Positions 30,819 to 40,658 of a DNA stretch of 64,000 nucleotides are shown here, in pieces. How positions within the stretch are numbered: position 1 is the stretch's first letter; every line of letters starts with the position of its first letter. The position numbers and the translations under genes are program-made. The notes beneath the pieces were generated by a model. That model made no database searches. It was not told the origin of the DNA and saw only the letters and a list, made by a program, of their open reading frames with translations. The stretch comes from Carpediemonas membranifera (lineage: Eukaryota; Fornicata), in NCBI GenBank assembly GCA_019828565.1, contig JAHDYR010000012.1:1426001-1490000 (forward strand), given 5' to 3'.

Positions 30819-30889
30819 AGATTATTTGAAAACGTGTAAATTTTGTGTGAAAATTGTGTGAAAAACTGTGGCTAATTCTGCACAGAGCG

Positions 30890-31219
30890 ATGCCAAGGAC
30901 GAAACCAAGGCAGATCAAGAAGAGGCCTCAAGATTTAACTGCCCGGCGGTGCAGGTTCGTCAAGTGGCCGGAGATGCCGCTTCCAGTAAGGCGTATGCCG
31001 TACAGCTCGCCGTATCCATCTTCGTGCCCGTCTCCATCCACCTCTTCGTCGTCAACGCCACCCCCCACCCAACCTGCTCCCACTCAGCCGTCGTCTTCAG
31101 CCTCTGCCACGCCCGTTGGCAGTCCGCCTTCTTCTCCTGGCCACCATTCTCCACTGAGTCAAGAGTCTCCGCACTACCATGGATCAGATGATGATGTAAC
31201 ACCTGTGGTACAGCATTAA
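30890..31219 (+). CDS. small basic then Ser/Pro-rich protein
   Basis: 109 residues: MPRTKPRQIKKRPQDLTARRCRFVK-type basic start followed by a Ser/Pro/Thr-rich low-complexity tail. The start MPRTK again resembles the H3 tail. No domain. Could be spurious, as the tail is low complexity; a GTGTGAAAA-rich leader precedes it. Confidence 0.35.
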   Translation: MPRTKPRQIKKRPQDLTARRCRFVKWPEMPLPVRRMPYSSPYPSSCPSPSTSSSSTPPPTQPAPTQPSSSASATPVGSPPSSPGHHSPLSQESPHYHGSDDDVTPVVQH

Positions 31220-31310
31220 ACGATCATCTGATGTGTTTTTGTTACATAATTTTGCGTTGATTGCTTCAAATTGTCATGAATTGTCACAAAACAACGGTTC
31301 AACACAGATT

Positions 31311-31362
31311 CAGCACAATCTCTTTCTCATTTTCATGCGAGAACGTGAAAGAGATTGTGCTG
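31311..31362. terminator. 16-bp perfect inverted repeat
   Basis: Arms CAGCACAATCTCTTTC / GAAAGAGATTGTGCTG, loop of 20 bases, in the K/J' intergenic region. Function uncertain: foldback element, terminator-like or regulatory. Confidence 0.4.
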
Positions 31363-31472
31363 AAGCAGCTTGAGGCGCTTAATGTGACCAATCAGGCTCA
31401 TACAACCATGTTTCAAGCGTTAAGAGTTTCAACAATCTAAACGCAACTTTTTTCAATTGAATTGTCCATTTA

Positions 31473-31688
31473 TCAAACATCAGAGTTATGTAGCACAAGC
31501 ACAAGCTTCTTTCGGAGATTTTCGATGGCCAAAAACATGTCAGAGACTGTGTCGTCTATAGAAATGTCCAATTTGGCTTGAAAATTGTTTTCGCGGATCT
31601 TTTTGAGACTTTCTTCTATCTTGCACACTTCATACATGTTCTTTACTGTTAATTCAGTAACATTGATGCCTCCGCGCCGCAGTTCCAT
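31473..31688 (-). CDS. small helical protein J'
   Basis: 71 residues from MELRRGGINV, second-copy counterpart of J (17191-17406). Shared pattern: EVCKIEESLKKIRENN, then a second helix MFLAIENLRKKLVLVL. Divergent from A' with ATGs 36 bp apart. A longer open frame continues upstream on the minus strand through A' and is a shadow. Confidence 0.5.
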   Translation of the reverse strand: MELRRGGINVTELTVKNMYEVCKIEESLKKIRENNFQAKLDISIDDTVSDMFLAIENLRKKLVLVLHNSDV

Positions 31689-31724
31689 TTGGTGAAATTC
31701 GCAGTTTATGTCAGAATTTCGCGG
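31689..31724. promoter_or_regulatory. bidirectional J'/A' promoter
   Basis: 36 bp; contains CGCAGTTTATGTCAGAAT, as in the J/A spacer. Confidence 0.55.
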
Positions 31725-32930
31725 ATGGACATTCCTGTAATACAAGAACCTGCGGCAGCTAAACGCGTAACAGGAGATAAGCCAAGGTATTTCCGGGCCA
31801 ATCTTTATTCGGCATACCTCAATGCATTTTTTGACACGACGGTCACCAGCGGCATGGGTCTTTCCACGGCCGACATGCACCAATGCCTGCGCATTATTCA
31901 GGAACGCCTTCTGAAACTGGTCCCAGACATCAAGGGCTATCTGTTCGCCGATAGGACCTCGCACGCAGCGATTGCCGCAATCAAGACCTTCCAAAACGAC
32001 CATTTTGGAACAGAGGAGGTCAATAACGGCGTAGCGCACAGGCTTTGTCTTGCCAGTCAACCTCAGCTCAGTAGCTTCCGCGCTCAGCTCGCTAGCATAC
32101 TGAAGGCGATCGACAAGCCTGACGTATCAAATCAAGTTCAGCTTGAGGGCATCACCTGGCCCACGCTTGTCACTTATCGTCCGCCCAGAGCCAAGAATGA
32201 TCCTGATCCGTCCGCCGTTCCTCCCATTTCTTCTGGTTCCACCCCCCTCCTCTCGATCAAGGCCGAGCTACCATCTGCTCGCCAGGAAACGAAGCTATCT
32301 CAGATCATGGAGTACGAGATCTCAGACGAGGATGAAGCTCTGGTCACGACTGCTCGCCGAAGGCTTGAACTTCGTCTGGATGAGGTGGAGACCGCGGCCA
32401 AACGAGCCCGACTTGATCCAGAAATGCTTGCTGAGATAGTTTCGGCCGCTGTCATCAAGCGTATCAGTAATAAGTTCGGCCAGAGTCACACGGAACCCAT
32501 CTCCGAGTCCGATCAGCCCCCCTCCGACGTACACTCTCTGGCTACTCTCTACCAGAGATCGCTGGTATATGCCTGCGTCGTTTGCCGTGCTCCCGACTGG
32601 TGGTGGAATCCAAATGTCCGCGACTTTGTAACTTGCAGCTCTTGCAAGCGTTTCATGCACAAGCATTGCCACAGACCTGGCAAAGCTGGGTCTAAGGTCC
32701 AGTGCCCATGCTGCAAGCAGTCGAAGAACCGGTGCGAAGCGTGCACAAGTGATCACAAGACTCAGAAGAAGACCAGCGAACTGATGTCATGCTATGCCTG
32801 CCTCAAGTGGATGTGCCCGACCCACATAACTGAACTAGAGGCAAGGCTTGATCAAAGAGTGTTCACGATTCGCCTGTGTAAGATGTGCAGAAGCGTCTAT
32901 GACGATCATGTGGTCAAAATGAAGTGGTAA
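31725..32930 (+). CDS. Cys-rich tandem zinc-finger protein A'
   Basis: 401 residues. The start MDIPVIQEPAAAKR was chosen over an upstream in-frame codon because of alignment with A and the J' promoter. The N-terminal domain RYFRANLYSAYLNAFFD...GITWPTLVTYRP matches A. The C-terminal fingers are CVVCRAPDWWWNPN, CSSCKRFMHKHC, CPCC, CEAC, CYACLKWMCPTHI and CKMC. The linker is shorter on basic residues and contains ISDEDEALVTT. Convergent with B' (stops 15 bp apart). Confidence 0.75.
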   Translation: MDIPVIQEPAAAKRVTGDKPRYFRANLYSAYLNAFFDTTVTSGMGLSTADMHQCLRIIQERLLKLVPDIKGYLFADRTSHAAIAAIKTFQNDHFGTEEVNNGVAHRLCLASQPQLSSFRAQLASILKAIDKPDVSNQVQLEGITWPTLVTYRPPRAKNDPDPSAVPPISSGSTPLLSIKAELPSARQETKLSQIMEYEISDEDEALVTTARRRLELRLDEVETAAKRARLDPEMLAEIVSAAVIKRISNKFGQSHTEPISESDQPPSDVHSLATLYQRSLVYACVVCRAPDWWWNPNVRDFVTCSSCKRFMHKHCHRPGKAGSKVQCPCCKQSKNRCEACTSDHKTQKKTSELMSCYACLKWMCPTHITELEARLDQRVFTIRLCKMCRSVYDDHVVKMKW

Positions 32931-32944
32931 ACAAGTGTAGAACT

Positions 32945-33996
32945 TTAATGGATCGTGCGAGTGGCATGTGCGTGTCTCTGCGTCATTTGAGTGATGAACC
33001 GCTCATCTAGAACAGTGGAAGGGTTTGTTTCCAGTGGTTTGTAGTCGGTAATGCCGGTACAGTGGTCACGAATAGACGGTAGAGGCAGAGAAGATACATA
33101 CTTGGTCGGACCCAGGATCTGCATCGGCGCATTGCAGCTACTTAATGAGCCATTTGCAATCAGCCGTCTCCCAGCAGCCCCCGGCGCGTTGCGGTAGCCT
33201 GAGAAGTACCTCGACAGAAACAGCAGGGGGTTGTCCATGCACAGCGTACGATAAATCCAGAAGCAGTCTTGCAGGTGGAGCTCATTGGCCAGTACCTGCT
33301 CTGGAGTGAGGATGATGCAGGTGTGCCTGTACGGTTTCGTCGAAATCGTCTTCATCAGCTCGGTTGTCTCGGCCGTGTCGTTATCTCTAGTACACGTGGC
33401 GAAGTAAATCATACGCACACGTGTTTGATCGACGACTGTAGGCTCCTTGAATGCGGCCGTGATCAACTCCACAAAGTTGTGGAGGAACAGGGCATCGTTT
33501 GTGGCCGCATCAATGACCAAGCGAGAAGTACTAGTCTCCGTATGGCCAGAAATGACCCAATACGTGTCGAAGTTGGCGTAAAGATCGGCCAGGGTCCTCA
33601 ATTTGGAAACCAAATCTGCTGTCGAGGAGAACGACACGGCCTCGATTGTGAGGTACTGGTCACCCATGGTCTCAAGGATCGTCTTGAGCTTGACATGGTA
33701 CCCTGCCGCGTCTGGCATGTGCTCAAGGTGGAACACGGCGAATGAGTCGCGAGAGGAGGCGAACCCGTTCTCTGGCTCAAGAACAACGAGCACGCGACGG
33801 TTGACAAGGTTGTCCAGAGTGAGCGGGCAGGAGTGGAACCTTGTCAAGCTGTCCGGAGGGTGATGAGGGAGGATACCAATTCCTCGATAGCCGCGACGCT
33901 TGTCTCTTTGCCGCAAACACACTCAAGCACCTTATCAGAGCCTTCTACGGCTCTTACAGCGTTCTCATTGAACACAAGCGGCAGTTCTTCGCTCAT
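32945..33996 (-). pseudogene. protein B' (clan CD-like), probable single frameshift
   Basis: The main frame (32945-33922) matches B from NRRVLVVLEP onward and keeps YWVISGHTETSTSR and MIYFATCTRDN, the candidate His and Cys. The start by homology is MSEELPLVFNENAV at 33996, giving ...DKVLECVCGKETS, after which the frame must change near 33895-33910 to reach RGYRGIGILPHH. Otherwise intact, so a sequence error is possible. Confidence 0.6.
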
Positions 33997-34013
33997 TTCA
34001 CAAATTTCAGAAT

Positions 34014-34040
34014 GTGCCACCATGAAAAAAAAATTGGCAC
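34014..34040. promoter_or_regulatory. B' leader hairpin, stem type GTGCCA
   Basis: GTGCCA-CCATG plus 9 A, T, then TGGCAC; 18 bp upstream of the B' start. Practically the same hairpin precedes F' (39182-39213), while B and F use AACTACCA. Confidence 0.65.
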
Positions 34041-34234
34041 AAGCACAGTACGGCCTGATAGCTGAAGTTTTGGCCTATAACAACCTGGAATATGTTGTTT
34101 CATCTTTGCATAAATCCATTCCCATTCATGTGTACGTCAGCAATAGGCGTTTAGCAGTGTTTCAGAAACTTTCGCGATATTTTCACAAGATGTTTTTGCG
34201 AAAATTGGCTTTTTCGCATAACGAGAGGACTTCA

Positions 34235-35007
34235 ATGGCACGTAGTAAGGCACCAGCTCATCCCCCGATCGACAGCGACAATTCAAGCGCATCTGCTGAT
34301 GCTAGCGAGCAGCTTGATGATCCGATGACGCTCCCGCAGGACGTTGTCCATCGAATTTACCCAGGTGCCACTGATGAGGAGATATCCGATCTCCGGAAGA
34401 AGTGTCACGGCATCACCCGCGTCTATGTGATGCCTGACTGGCTGCCGGCGGCCGAGTCTTGCTGCGCTCCCTTCCTCGAGGTCGTTAAGGAGCAACCAGC
34501 CCGTGACGCCGAGACTGGGCATGTTGGCAGAGGGATGATGGCTGTCCAGGAGGTCAAAGAGGGGACCTTCCTCGGCGTCTACTGTGGCCAGCTCCTCTCA
34601 GAGGAAGAATACCTCGCCAGCAACACGTCGATGGTGTTTGTTACCCTTTATTTCATTTACATAGAATCTCCTTTTGGAACAAGGTGCGTGTGGACTCCAC
34701 TGAGCTATCCTACGCCAGTGGAGTCCACCTGATCAATCACAGCGATGACTATAACTGTGTATGCAGCGAGGGCGTGCTCTGCGGCCTCCCTGTTCTTGGT
34801 GTGTATGCCAATAAGCGCATCGAGAAGGATGAGTTCCTTCGCATTGACTATCAGGAGGACTACTGGAAGGATTCGGAGGTCAAGAAAGTCGAAGTGGCTC
34901 ACTTTCGGGCCCTCGAAATGACTGACAAGCGGTACATCTCCAACTTGAAGAGGATGTATCCCAGTTTACGTCAACCTCAGCGCGCGGGAATTAAGAAGAA
35001 GAAGTAA
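34235..35007 (+). CDS. SET-domain protein C' (one intron)
   Basis: Exons 34235-34635 and 34665-35007, 744 nt, 247 residues, no frameshift. Starts MARSKAPAHPP, then DVVHRIYPGATDEEISDL as in C. SET blocks: GRGMMAVQEVKEGTFLGVYCGQLL, ISFW...VRVDSTELSYASGVHLINHSDD and DEFLRIDYQEDYW; the NHS cofactor motif and terminal Tyr are present. The C-terminus is basic (KKKK). Best candidate for an active methyltransferase in the window. Confidence 0.8.
34636..34664 (+). other. intron of C', 29 nt
   Basis: GTTTGTTAC ... TTTACATAG; same position and phase as in C. After splicing the exon lengths sum to a multiple of three. Confidence 0.8.
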
Positions 35008-35035
35008 ATCATGTCTGATCAATCACTTTACTCTC

Positions 35036-36663
35036 TTAGAGTTTCTCCGAAGTCGTCGCACGGGCCTTGCTCTTACCATCGCGACGTAGGAATATATGCA
35101 TAGGAGTAACATCGGCAGGAGATGAGTGCTCCTTGCTGCTCATATCTGGCGGCAGGTCGACCGCCGGAGAGTGCTGGTTGATGATAGCCTTCATCTCTGG
35201 CGACAGACCGAGGTCGAGGGGTGGGACCGTTATGAACTTCTGGCCCCCGTACCTCATCATGGTGCTATTGATCCGAGTCCATAAGGCTCCAGTCACATTG
35301 TTCCTCTGGAACAGTACCATCAAGGCAGCGAGAGGAACGTAGCGGTCAAGCTCCACTGTTGCCTCCTCGGCGCGCCTGACAAGCTCAGCCCAGTTGTCCT
35401 CGAGTTCATCGGCGAGCGCTTCAAGCCCAGCCTCACTCGCCCGTGCCAACTCTTCTTGAGTAAACTGATGGATCGCCTGATCCTCGGCCTTCTGCTGACC
35501 TAACTCAGCTTCAAGTCTCTTCTGGGACTCCTCAGAATCTCTGTTAGCCTGTTCAAGCGCCTCCCTCGCCTCCCGCTCCTCAGCAAGCCGTTTCATCAAG
35601 GGCTCGTACTGCTCCAACAAGCGCACAGACTCGGGTACATCATCAAGGCCTGCACTGGTGTCGTCTAGCTGCTCAAGGAGAGAACCAACGGTGTCTGTGT
35701 CGTCCACATCAGACTCTACGTCGATGTCTTGATCAGTCTGGGGCAAAGGAACGCCGTCACCCTGCATGGCGGCCGGTTCAGAGTGGTCATCAGACTCGGA
35801 CTCGTCAGTGTCGGAAAATTCATCGTGTGTCGTGGACTCTGCGTCGACAACCGGAAGCGGCTGAGGGGCAGCAACGACGGCAGAAGGCTTGGTGGCTGCT
35901 GCTGAGTGGTCCTGGGCCCGGACTAACTCCTCTTGGACCTTCATCAGAGCAGCAGTCGATGAGGCGAGCTCCTTCTCAAGACGAGCGATCTTCCTCTTCA
36001 GAGGAGCTGACGGATCGAGCGAACCGATCTTAGCCAACTCCTCGGTCAGCTTCTCTGAGCCAGCGAAGGACAGCTTCTTGCTGAGCTGGGCGTGGGCGAT
36101 AAACTGGCCAAATTGGCCTGCCGGAACACGAGAATCGAGTTTCTTCGAGTCCTTGTGGCGCAACACAAGGTGGAATGCGCGGTAAATCTCAACCTGCTTC
36201 TCAACAGGGGAGCGAGTCGACGCCGACTAGAGCCTTATGAACAGATTTGGCGGTGAAGTGGTCACAAAACTTCCGTCGGAATGCCTCAATTGTGTCGGGA
36301 GAGTCAAAGTCGACCTCGCAGAGGTAGTTGCGGTTAGTTGCGTCACATATCGCGCGTAGTTTGGCAACTCCATAGTCGTGAACGTGCTGGCTTAAAGTGC
36401 GCTTCAACGGGAACCCGAAAACAACGTTGATCGTACGAATGCTGATCAGACGGACGCAAACGAAGAACAGAGGGTCATCAGAGACGATGCCGTGATCTTG
36501 CAGCCAGGTTATACGGCTCTTTGTGGACGAAAGGGCGTCGTATGCACGGAATGAATCATCTGTGTAAATAGGACCGTGAAAATGAAAGTGACATACCAGA
36601 ATCGTCAGGAGCAAGCATTGTCTCCTTCAGTTTGCCGAGAGAGATGATTTCTTCGTTAACCAT
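35036..36663 (-). pseudogene. D', near-identical copy of D without the OTU-like domain
   Basis: Nearly the same as D from the start codon (36663), including the 37-nt intron at 36560-36596, through both coiled coils. An extra G in the G run at 36207-36210 shifts the frame (VDSLPC*). The copy ends at LRRDGKSKARATTSEKL, so the domain carrying DGLC and HATLF is absent, and a short insertion (DLPPDMSSKEHSSPAD) marks the divergence. Nucleotide identity with D is far higher than for the other cassette genes, meaning a recent duplication or gene conversion. Confidence 0.75.
36560..36596 (-). other. intron of D', 37 nt
   Basis: Same sequence and position as the D intron (22805-22841). Confidence 0.75.
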
Positions 36664-37384
36664 TGTCAATTTGGTCCTCAGAAGACTTTCTCGAAAAATG
36701 AAATACGTTTTATCTCAATAAATATTGCCAGCTGTCATGTAAATACCTCCGAGCAGCCATAAAGACCCAATAGCTACCCCTTGGCCGATTTTCAGCTCAT
36801 TCTGCACCTGCGCTGTTTTGGCCGTTTTTCGATGGGCATCTCATCGCTCCATTTTCGATTTTGTCAATTTGGTCCTCAGAGGACACAGATTAAATTTTTC
36901 AGTGTCCTCTGAGGACAACATTGACAGGATTGTAGCTTATCCAGAACTTGGAGGTGGCCAGAAACTGAAATCGCTGAAAAGCTCAGAGACGTCGTTATAT
37001 CATCTATAACGGCATCTCTGAGCTTTTGGGCGCACGGTTTCATCCTGACGTGGAGATCGATGCTTGTGAAAATGAAGAATCGACTAGGAGAGCTCTACGC
37101 TTGCATGCAGCCTTCTATTAGGTTGTTGATGTTGGTTATATGCTTATTTTTCGTTCTCGATGCGTGTGGATGAGTACTCTGTTGCAAGATTCATTTTGAT
37201 GGACTGATGTTGGTTATAGAGGATAAAGGCATCAGAATGGATCATATGCATGCTATAAACCCGTTACATGCTGTTGTAATGGCGCTACTTGTTCTTCATC
37301 ATCACTTTGCCCTGATGTTTCGCAGTTGTTTCCCTAAAGTGCAAAATTTCACTGAGATTTCACGCGCATTTTAAGGAAACAATC
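36664..37384. other. D'/E' spacer, near-identical to the D/E spacer
   Basis: Repeats 22909-23508 with only a few substitutions up to about 37263, including both hairpins, then diverges. Close to E' comes TTTCACGCGCATTTTAAGGAAAC. No gene. Confidence 0.65.
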
Positions 37385-38140
37385 ATGGCAAGGAGTAATC
37401 CGAAGGCAAGAGTGCCGAAAAGGCCTAACGCGCAGAGAAGGAAGCTTGGTGCTCGCAACCAGAAGCAGTTGAACTTGTCGAAGAAGCAGCGCAAGATCAC
37501 TATGGCTGCATTGGACCTTGTCCAATCCTTCATCAACTCTCTCGAGGATCCGGGCGAGATTGAGAGGGCAAACAAGATCGTGACGGAGGCAAACAACCTG
37601 GGGCGCGACCATGACGTCCGTGACCTGAATCCCACGTCAGCCCGCGACAACAACGATTACAGGCACGCCACCGTGAGGGATATTGAGGCGGCCTACACCG
37701 GAGATGGCGATAATGGCACCCTGAAGCGTTTTGCGGCTCTGGTCAGCCTCGACGGCGACGACGAAGACGAGCTTCGCCCTGATGACCCCCTCATGGCCTG
37801 CGTTAAGTCGCACAGGGATCTTTTCCTCAAGATTCCCGCTGGCCTGAGGGAGGAGGTGCACCAGTTCGTGTCTTCTCAGCTCGACATCCCCACGGAGACG
37901 ATCCGGCACATCCTCCATGCCAACACCCAGTCCTCCGACGCCACTGAGATCTTCAAGCGACCCACACTGGTCCCGAAGAGGTCCTATTCTTCCGTGGAGG
38001 AGCTCGGTGATATCATTGTCGCGCAGAACCGGAAGCGTGTGGAGGCGGAGCGGCGCGATGCCATACGTCGCAAGATCTACGAGACGATCATGATGTTCTA
38101 CATGATCCAGTCTACTAAGCAGACCCCAGAGACCGATTAA
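37385..38140 (+). CDS. basic protein E'
   Basis: 251 residues starting MARSNPKARVPKRP, with a Lys/Arg/Gln-rich first 40 residues; the body aligns with E: LDLVQSFINSL, RFAALVSLDGDDEDELRPDDPLMACV, RRKIYETIMMFYM. Unlike the D/D' pair, E and E' are clearly diverged. Function unknown. Convergent with F'. Confidence 0.65.
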   Translation: MARSNPKARVPKRPNAQRRKLGARNQKQLNLSKKQRKITMAALDLVQSFINSLEDPGEIERANKIVTEANNLGRDHDVRDLNPTSARDNNDYRHATVRDIEAAYTGDGDNGTLKRFAALVSLDGDDEDELRPDDPLMACVKSHRDLFLKIPAGLREEVHQFVSSQLDIPTETIRHILHANTQSSDATEIFKRPTLVPKRSYSSVEELGDIIVAQNRKRVEAERRDAIRRKIYETIMMFYMIQSTKQTPETD

Positions 38141-38155
38141 ATCATCATGTGACTT

Positions 38156-39134
38156 TTACTCATACTCAATATTCCAGGCGGCTTCCCAGTAGTTATCTTT
38201 CTTGCGATCTGCGTGCGATCTGTAGTAAGACCGGAGAGCAGCCATCTTGATAACGAAGACGAGGTGACCCTCCTCGATATGCTTGAGGATCATCTTCCGC
38301 TGGGTGCTTCTCGTGGTGTTTGTGGACTTTTGCTTGCTCGCCTCCTTGATCGACTTGAGCTTCTTCTTCATTGCCATCGTCAAGTCATCCTCCGTCTGAG
38401 TCAGTGTGATGTACTCGTTCGGGCTTTCGGGCATGGGGTGGGTTGGGGCGGGTTGTCGGCGAGATGAGGCAGGATCATTGGAAGGCTGGGGTGGGGAAAT
38501 GAGGTGCCGCAAGCCCTGACGACGCCGATAAGCGTCACCCGCGCTGTGGAGAAATGTGGTGATCTCCCTCACACACCCAACACAGTCGGCAAGAGACTGA
38601 CCCAAAGCCTCCCACTTGGTGCCAGAGAGCGCTGCCTCCAACGTGTAGCTCGGGCTGGAGGTATCCTCGATAGACTCCAATTCCGCTGCAGGTAGCGATG
38701 TCACGAATCCAAGCTCCTTGTAGAACTCCAGGACAGTCTCATCACACTGGAGCCTGAGCTTGGCGCCGGCAGACGCAACAGCGAGCAGGATTGACGCATA
38801 TCCCTTGCCTCGGTGGGCCACCTTCGTGCCAAGAGTAACGACGTACTTACTCTTGAAGTTCGGCACACCCGAAATGCCCTCCTGTACCATGAGCAGCATA
38901 GAGACGATGTCGTTGGTGGTGGTGCTGACAATGGCGATCATGCTATGTAAGAGCTTGGGGTGGGTCATACAGGGTGTTGTTCAGTTCAATGGCACTGAGC
39001 ATTTCCGTAACATGAAATGACGACAGGAAGGACAGTACGCTGTGCACATACTGGCTGTTGTCGTCCAGTAGTACATATACTAGGTGACAACCATCCATGG
39101 CCAATATCGTGTTCTTCCAGTCGTCGTTAGGCAT
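38156..39134 (-). CDS. GNAT acetyltransferase-like protein F' (one intron)
   Basis: Exons 39134-38971 and 38942-38156, 951 nt, 316 residues. Motif A: YVVTLGTKVAHRGKGYASILLAVAS, with RGKGYA as the acetyl-CoA loop, followed by LRLQCDETVLEFYKELGFVTS. This is a better match to GNAT enzymes than F (His-Arg-Gly-Lys-Gly-Tyr-Ala). The C-terminal part has a Ser/Pro linker and a basic helical region. Joined only if the 28-nt intron is removed. Confidence 0.7.
38943..38970 (-). other. intron of F', 28 nt
   Basis: Minus strand GTATGACCC ... CTTACATAG, phase and place as in F. The shortest intron placed in the window. Confidence 0.75.
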
Positions 39135-39181
39135 GTTTCACGCTTCTGCTGAAATTTTTCACACAGATTTCGCAAACTGCA

Positions 39182-39213
39182 TTTGTGCCACCATGAAAAA
39201 AAAATGGCACAAA
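39182..39213. promoter_or_regulatory. F' leader hairpin, stem type GTGCCA
   Basis: A 9-bp stem TTTGTGCCA / TGGCACAAA with loop CCATG plus 9 A, 47 bp upstream of the F' start. Confidence 0.65.
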
Positions 39214-39344
39214 ACGAATTGAAGTCAATTCACGACTTATTCGACGAGTAGGGGGTCAGGCAAGTATTATGGGCGCATTATCTTTCCCGGCAAGCGAAAT
39301 GTATTCTCATCAATCATGCTTTTACAATCTCAGCTTTTCTATCT

Positions 39345-40101
39345 CTACTCACGGCATAGACAGCAAAGAAGCTCAACCCCGTCATCATCTTCAGACAGCA
39401 CGCACTCCATATAGTCTTCTTCCCACTCAAGCGACGTGTGAGTTGTGATGAACCCGAAAATGTCCTGAATAAGCCGGGAAAACTGGTCAAGATGAGATCT
39501 ACTGGGCGTGTACTCCTGCTGCGTGTCCTCCCGTATGCTCATCCACTGCTCTGACTCAAGACAGCAGCAGTGAATGCGAACCCGCCGAAGGTTGTCAAGC
39601 CTTGGCACTCCGTAATCCTGTCTGCCGGGAGATCGGTTATCTGTCACCAGGATATGAGCCATAGATGCCTGCTCCGTGAGTATTACCTTCTCGAGAATAG
39701 CCTTACGACGTTCAGCAGACTTTGCCATCTGATTCTCGATGAAGTCCCTCTCAAAGTATTCCTCCAGAAGATAGAACATCGGAATCATCAAGTGTTGGTA
39801 GCTTAGCGGCTGAGCGGTGAGTCGGGTGCTGACGTATAATGTCTGTGCGCTTACCGAGACCTTGTCCACAAGGCTGGGAGGCAGTATCTTGAGAGATGAG
39901 CTGTCAGTCTGCTGAAGAGCCATAGTCACGTGGAGAAGGTGACACATGCCTGCAGCAAGGAAATGAAATGATACTACTGAGTCGGTCGGTTTGACAGTCG
40001 AGTAGTACAACGCCTGGAGATATCCGATAAGGCGCATTATATCTTGGACTGGCTCTGGAAGGGCGATATAGTCCTCTCTGACGAGATTTGCCATGCGGAC
40101 C
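39345..40101 (-). pseudogene. G', 3' half (split by a 15.1-kb insertion)
   Basis: The frame runs from the junction (VRMANLVREDYIALPEPV) to CVLSEDDDGVELLCCLCRE, aligning with the end of G without frameshifts. Blocks: IMRLIGYLQALYYST, LLEEYFERDFIENQ, SPGRQDYGVPRL. The 5' half resumes at 55214. Before insertion G' would have been one intact frame, so it was probably functional when hit. Confidence 0.75.
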
Positions 40102-40175
40102 ATACTGTCAACATCCCTAGATTATCTTTGCTAAACCCTAGATTATCTTCGACCTCAAAACGCTAGATAATCTAC
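40102..40175 (+). repeat. left TIR
   Basis: Starts ATACTGTCAACATCCC and contains two CCTAGATTATCTT direct repeats and one inverted GCTAGATAATCTAC, the pattern of subterminal transposase sites. Confidence 0.85.
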
Positions 40176-40357
40176 AATTTCTTGCTCAGAAATGAAGTAT
40201 TCATTAAATTTAAGCTATTTAGAGATAAACGAAGGTCTTCTTTAGAGTCCATATGATGTACGTAGAGCATGGAAAGAAGCTCTGGCTCTGACTCCTTGCC
40301 TGGTTTGAGCATTTCGCCGTGCAGGTTAAGACGAAACGATAAAATGGACAATAACAG

Positions 40358-40461
40358 AAAATCTAACAGGTAGATTCACTACGATAGTGATTATGTGAGT
40401 AGTTGAAAGGAGGTACATATGCGCATAATCACTTTCAGAGTGAATCTACCTGTTAGATTTT
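40358..40461. mobile_element. 104-bp foldback element
   Basis: 23-bp perfect outer arms (AAAATCTAACAGGTAGATTC...; 40358-40380 and 40439-40461) and inner arms AGTGATTATG / CATAATCACT. MITE-like; no coding. Confidence 0.65.
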
Positions 40462-40466
40462 GAGAT

Positions 40467-40658
40467 ATGGTCGATTTCTTGTTTTTTGACTTGGCTAGAG
40501 TCGAATTGAAGAAAAGGAGAGGCTATTACTCAGGGAATATTGCTCGTCAAAGAAAAGCAAGCAAGGCCGCGAGGTATGGCCACCCGACCTACAAGATGGG
40601 CTGGGTGTCATCGCGTAAGGACGACCGGTCGTGCGCGGTCAACGCTGACAAAACTTAG
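40467..40658 (+). other. small ORF of doubtful status
   Basis: 63 codons, basic (KKRRGYYSGNIARQRKASKAARYGH). No homologue in the window. May be a remnant. Confidence 0.2.

Noticed and set aside
31689-32060. Minus-strand extension of J' to 195 codons
   Set aside because: It overlaps the well-supported A' coding region; only the last 71 codons are conserved with J.
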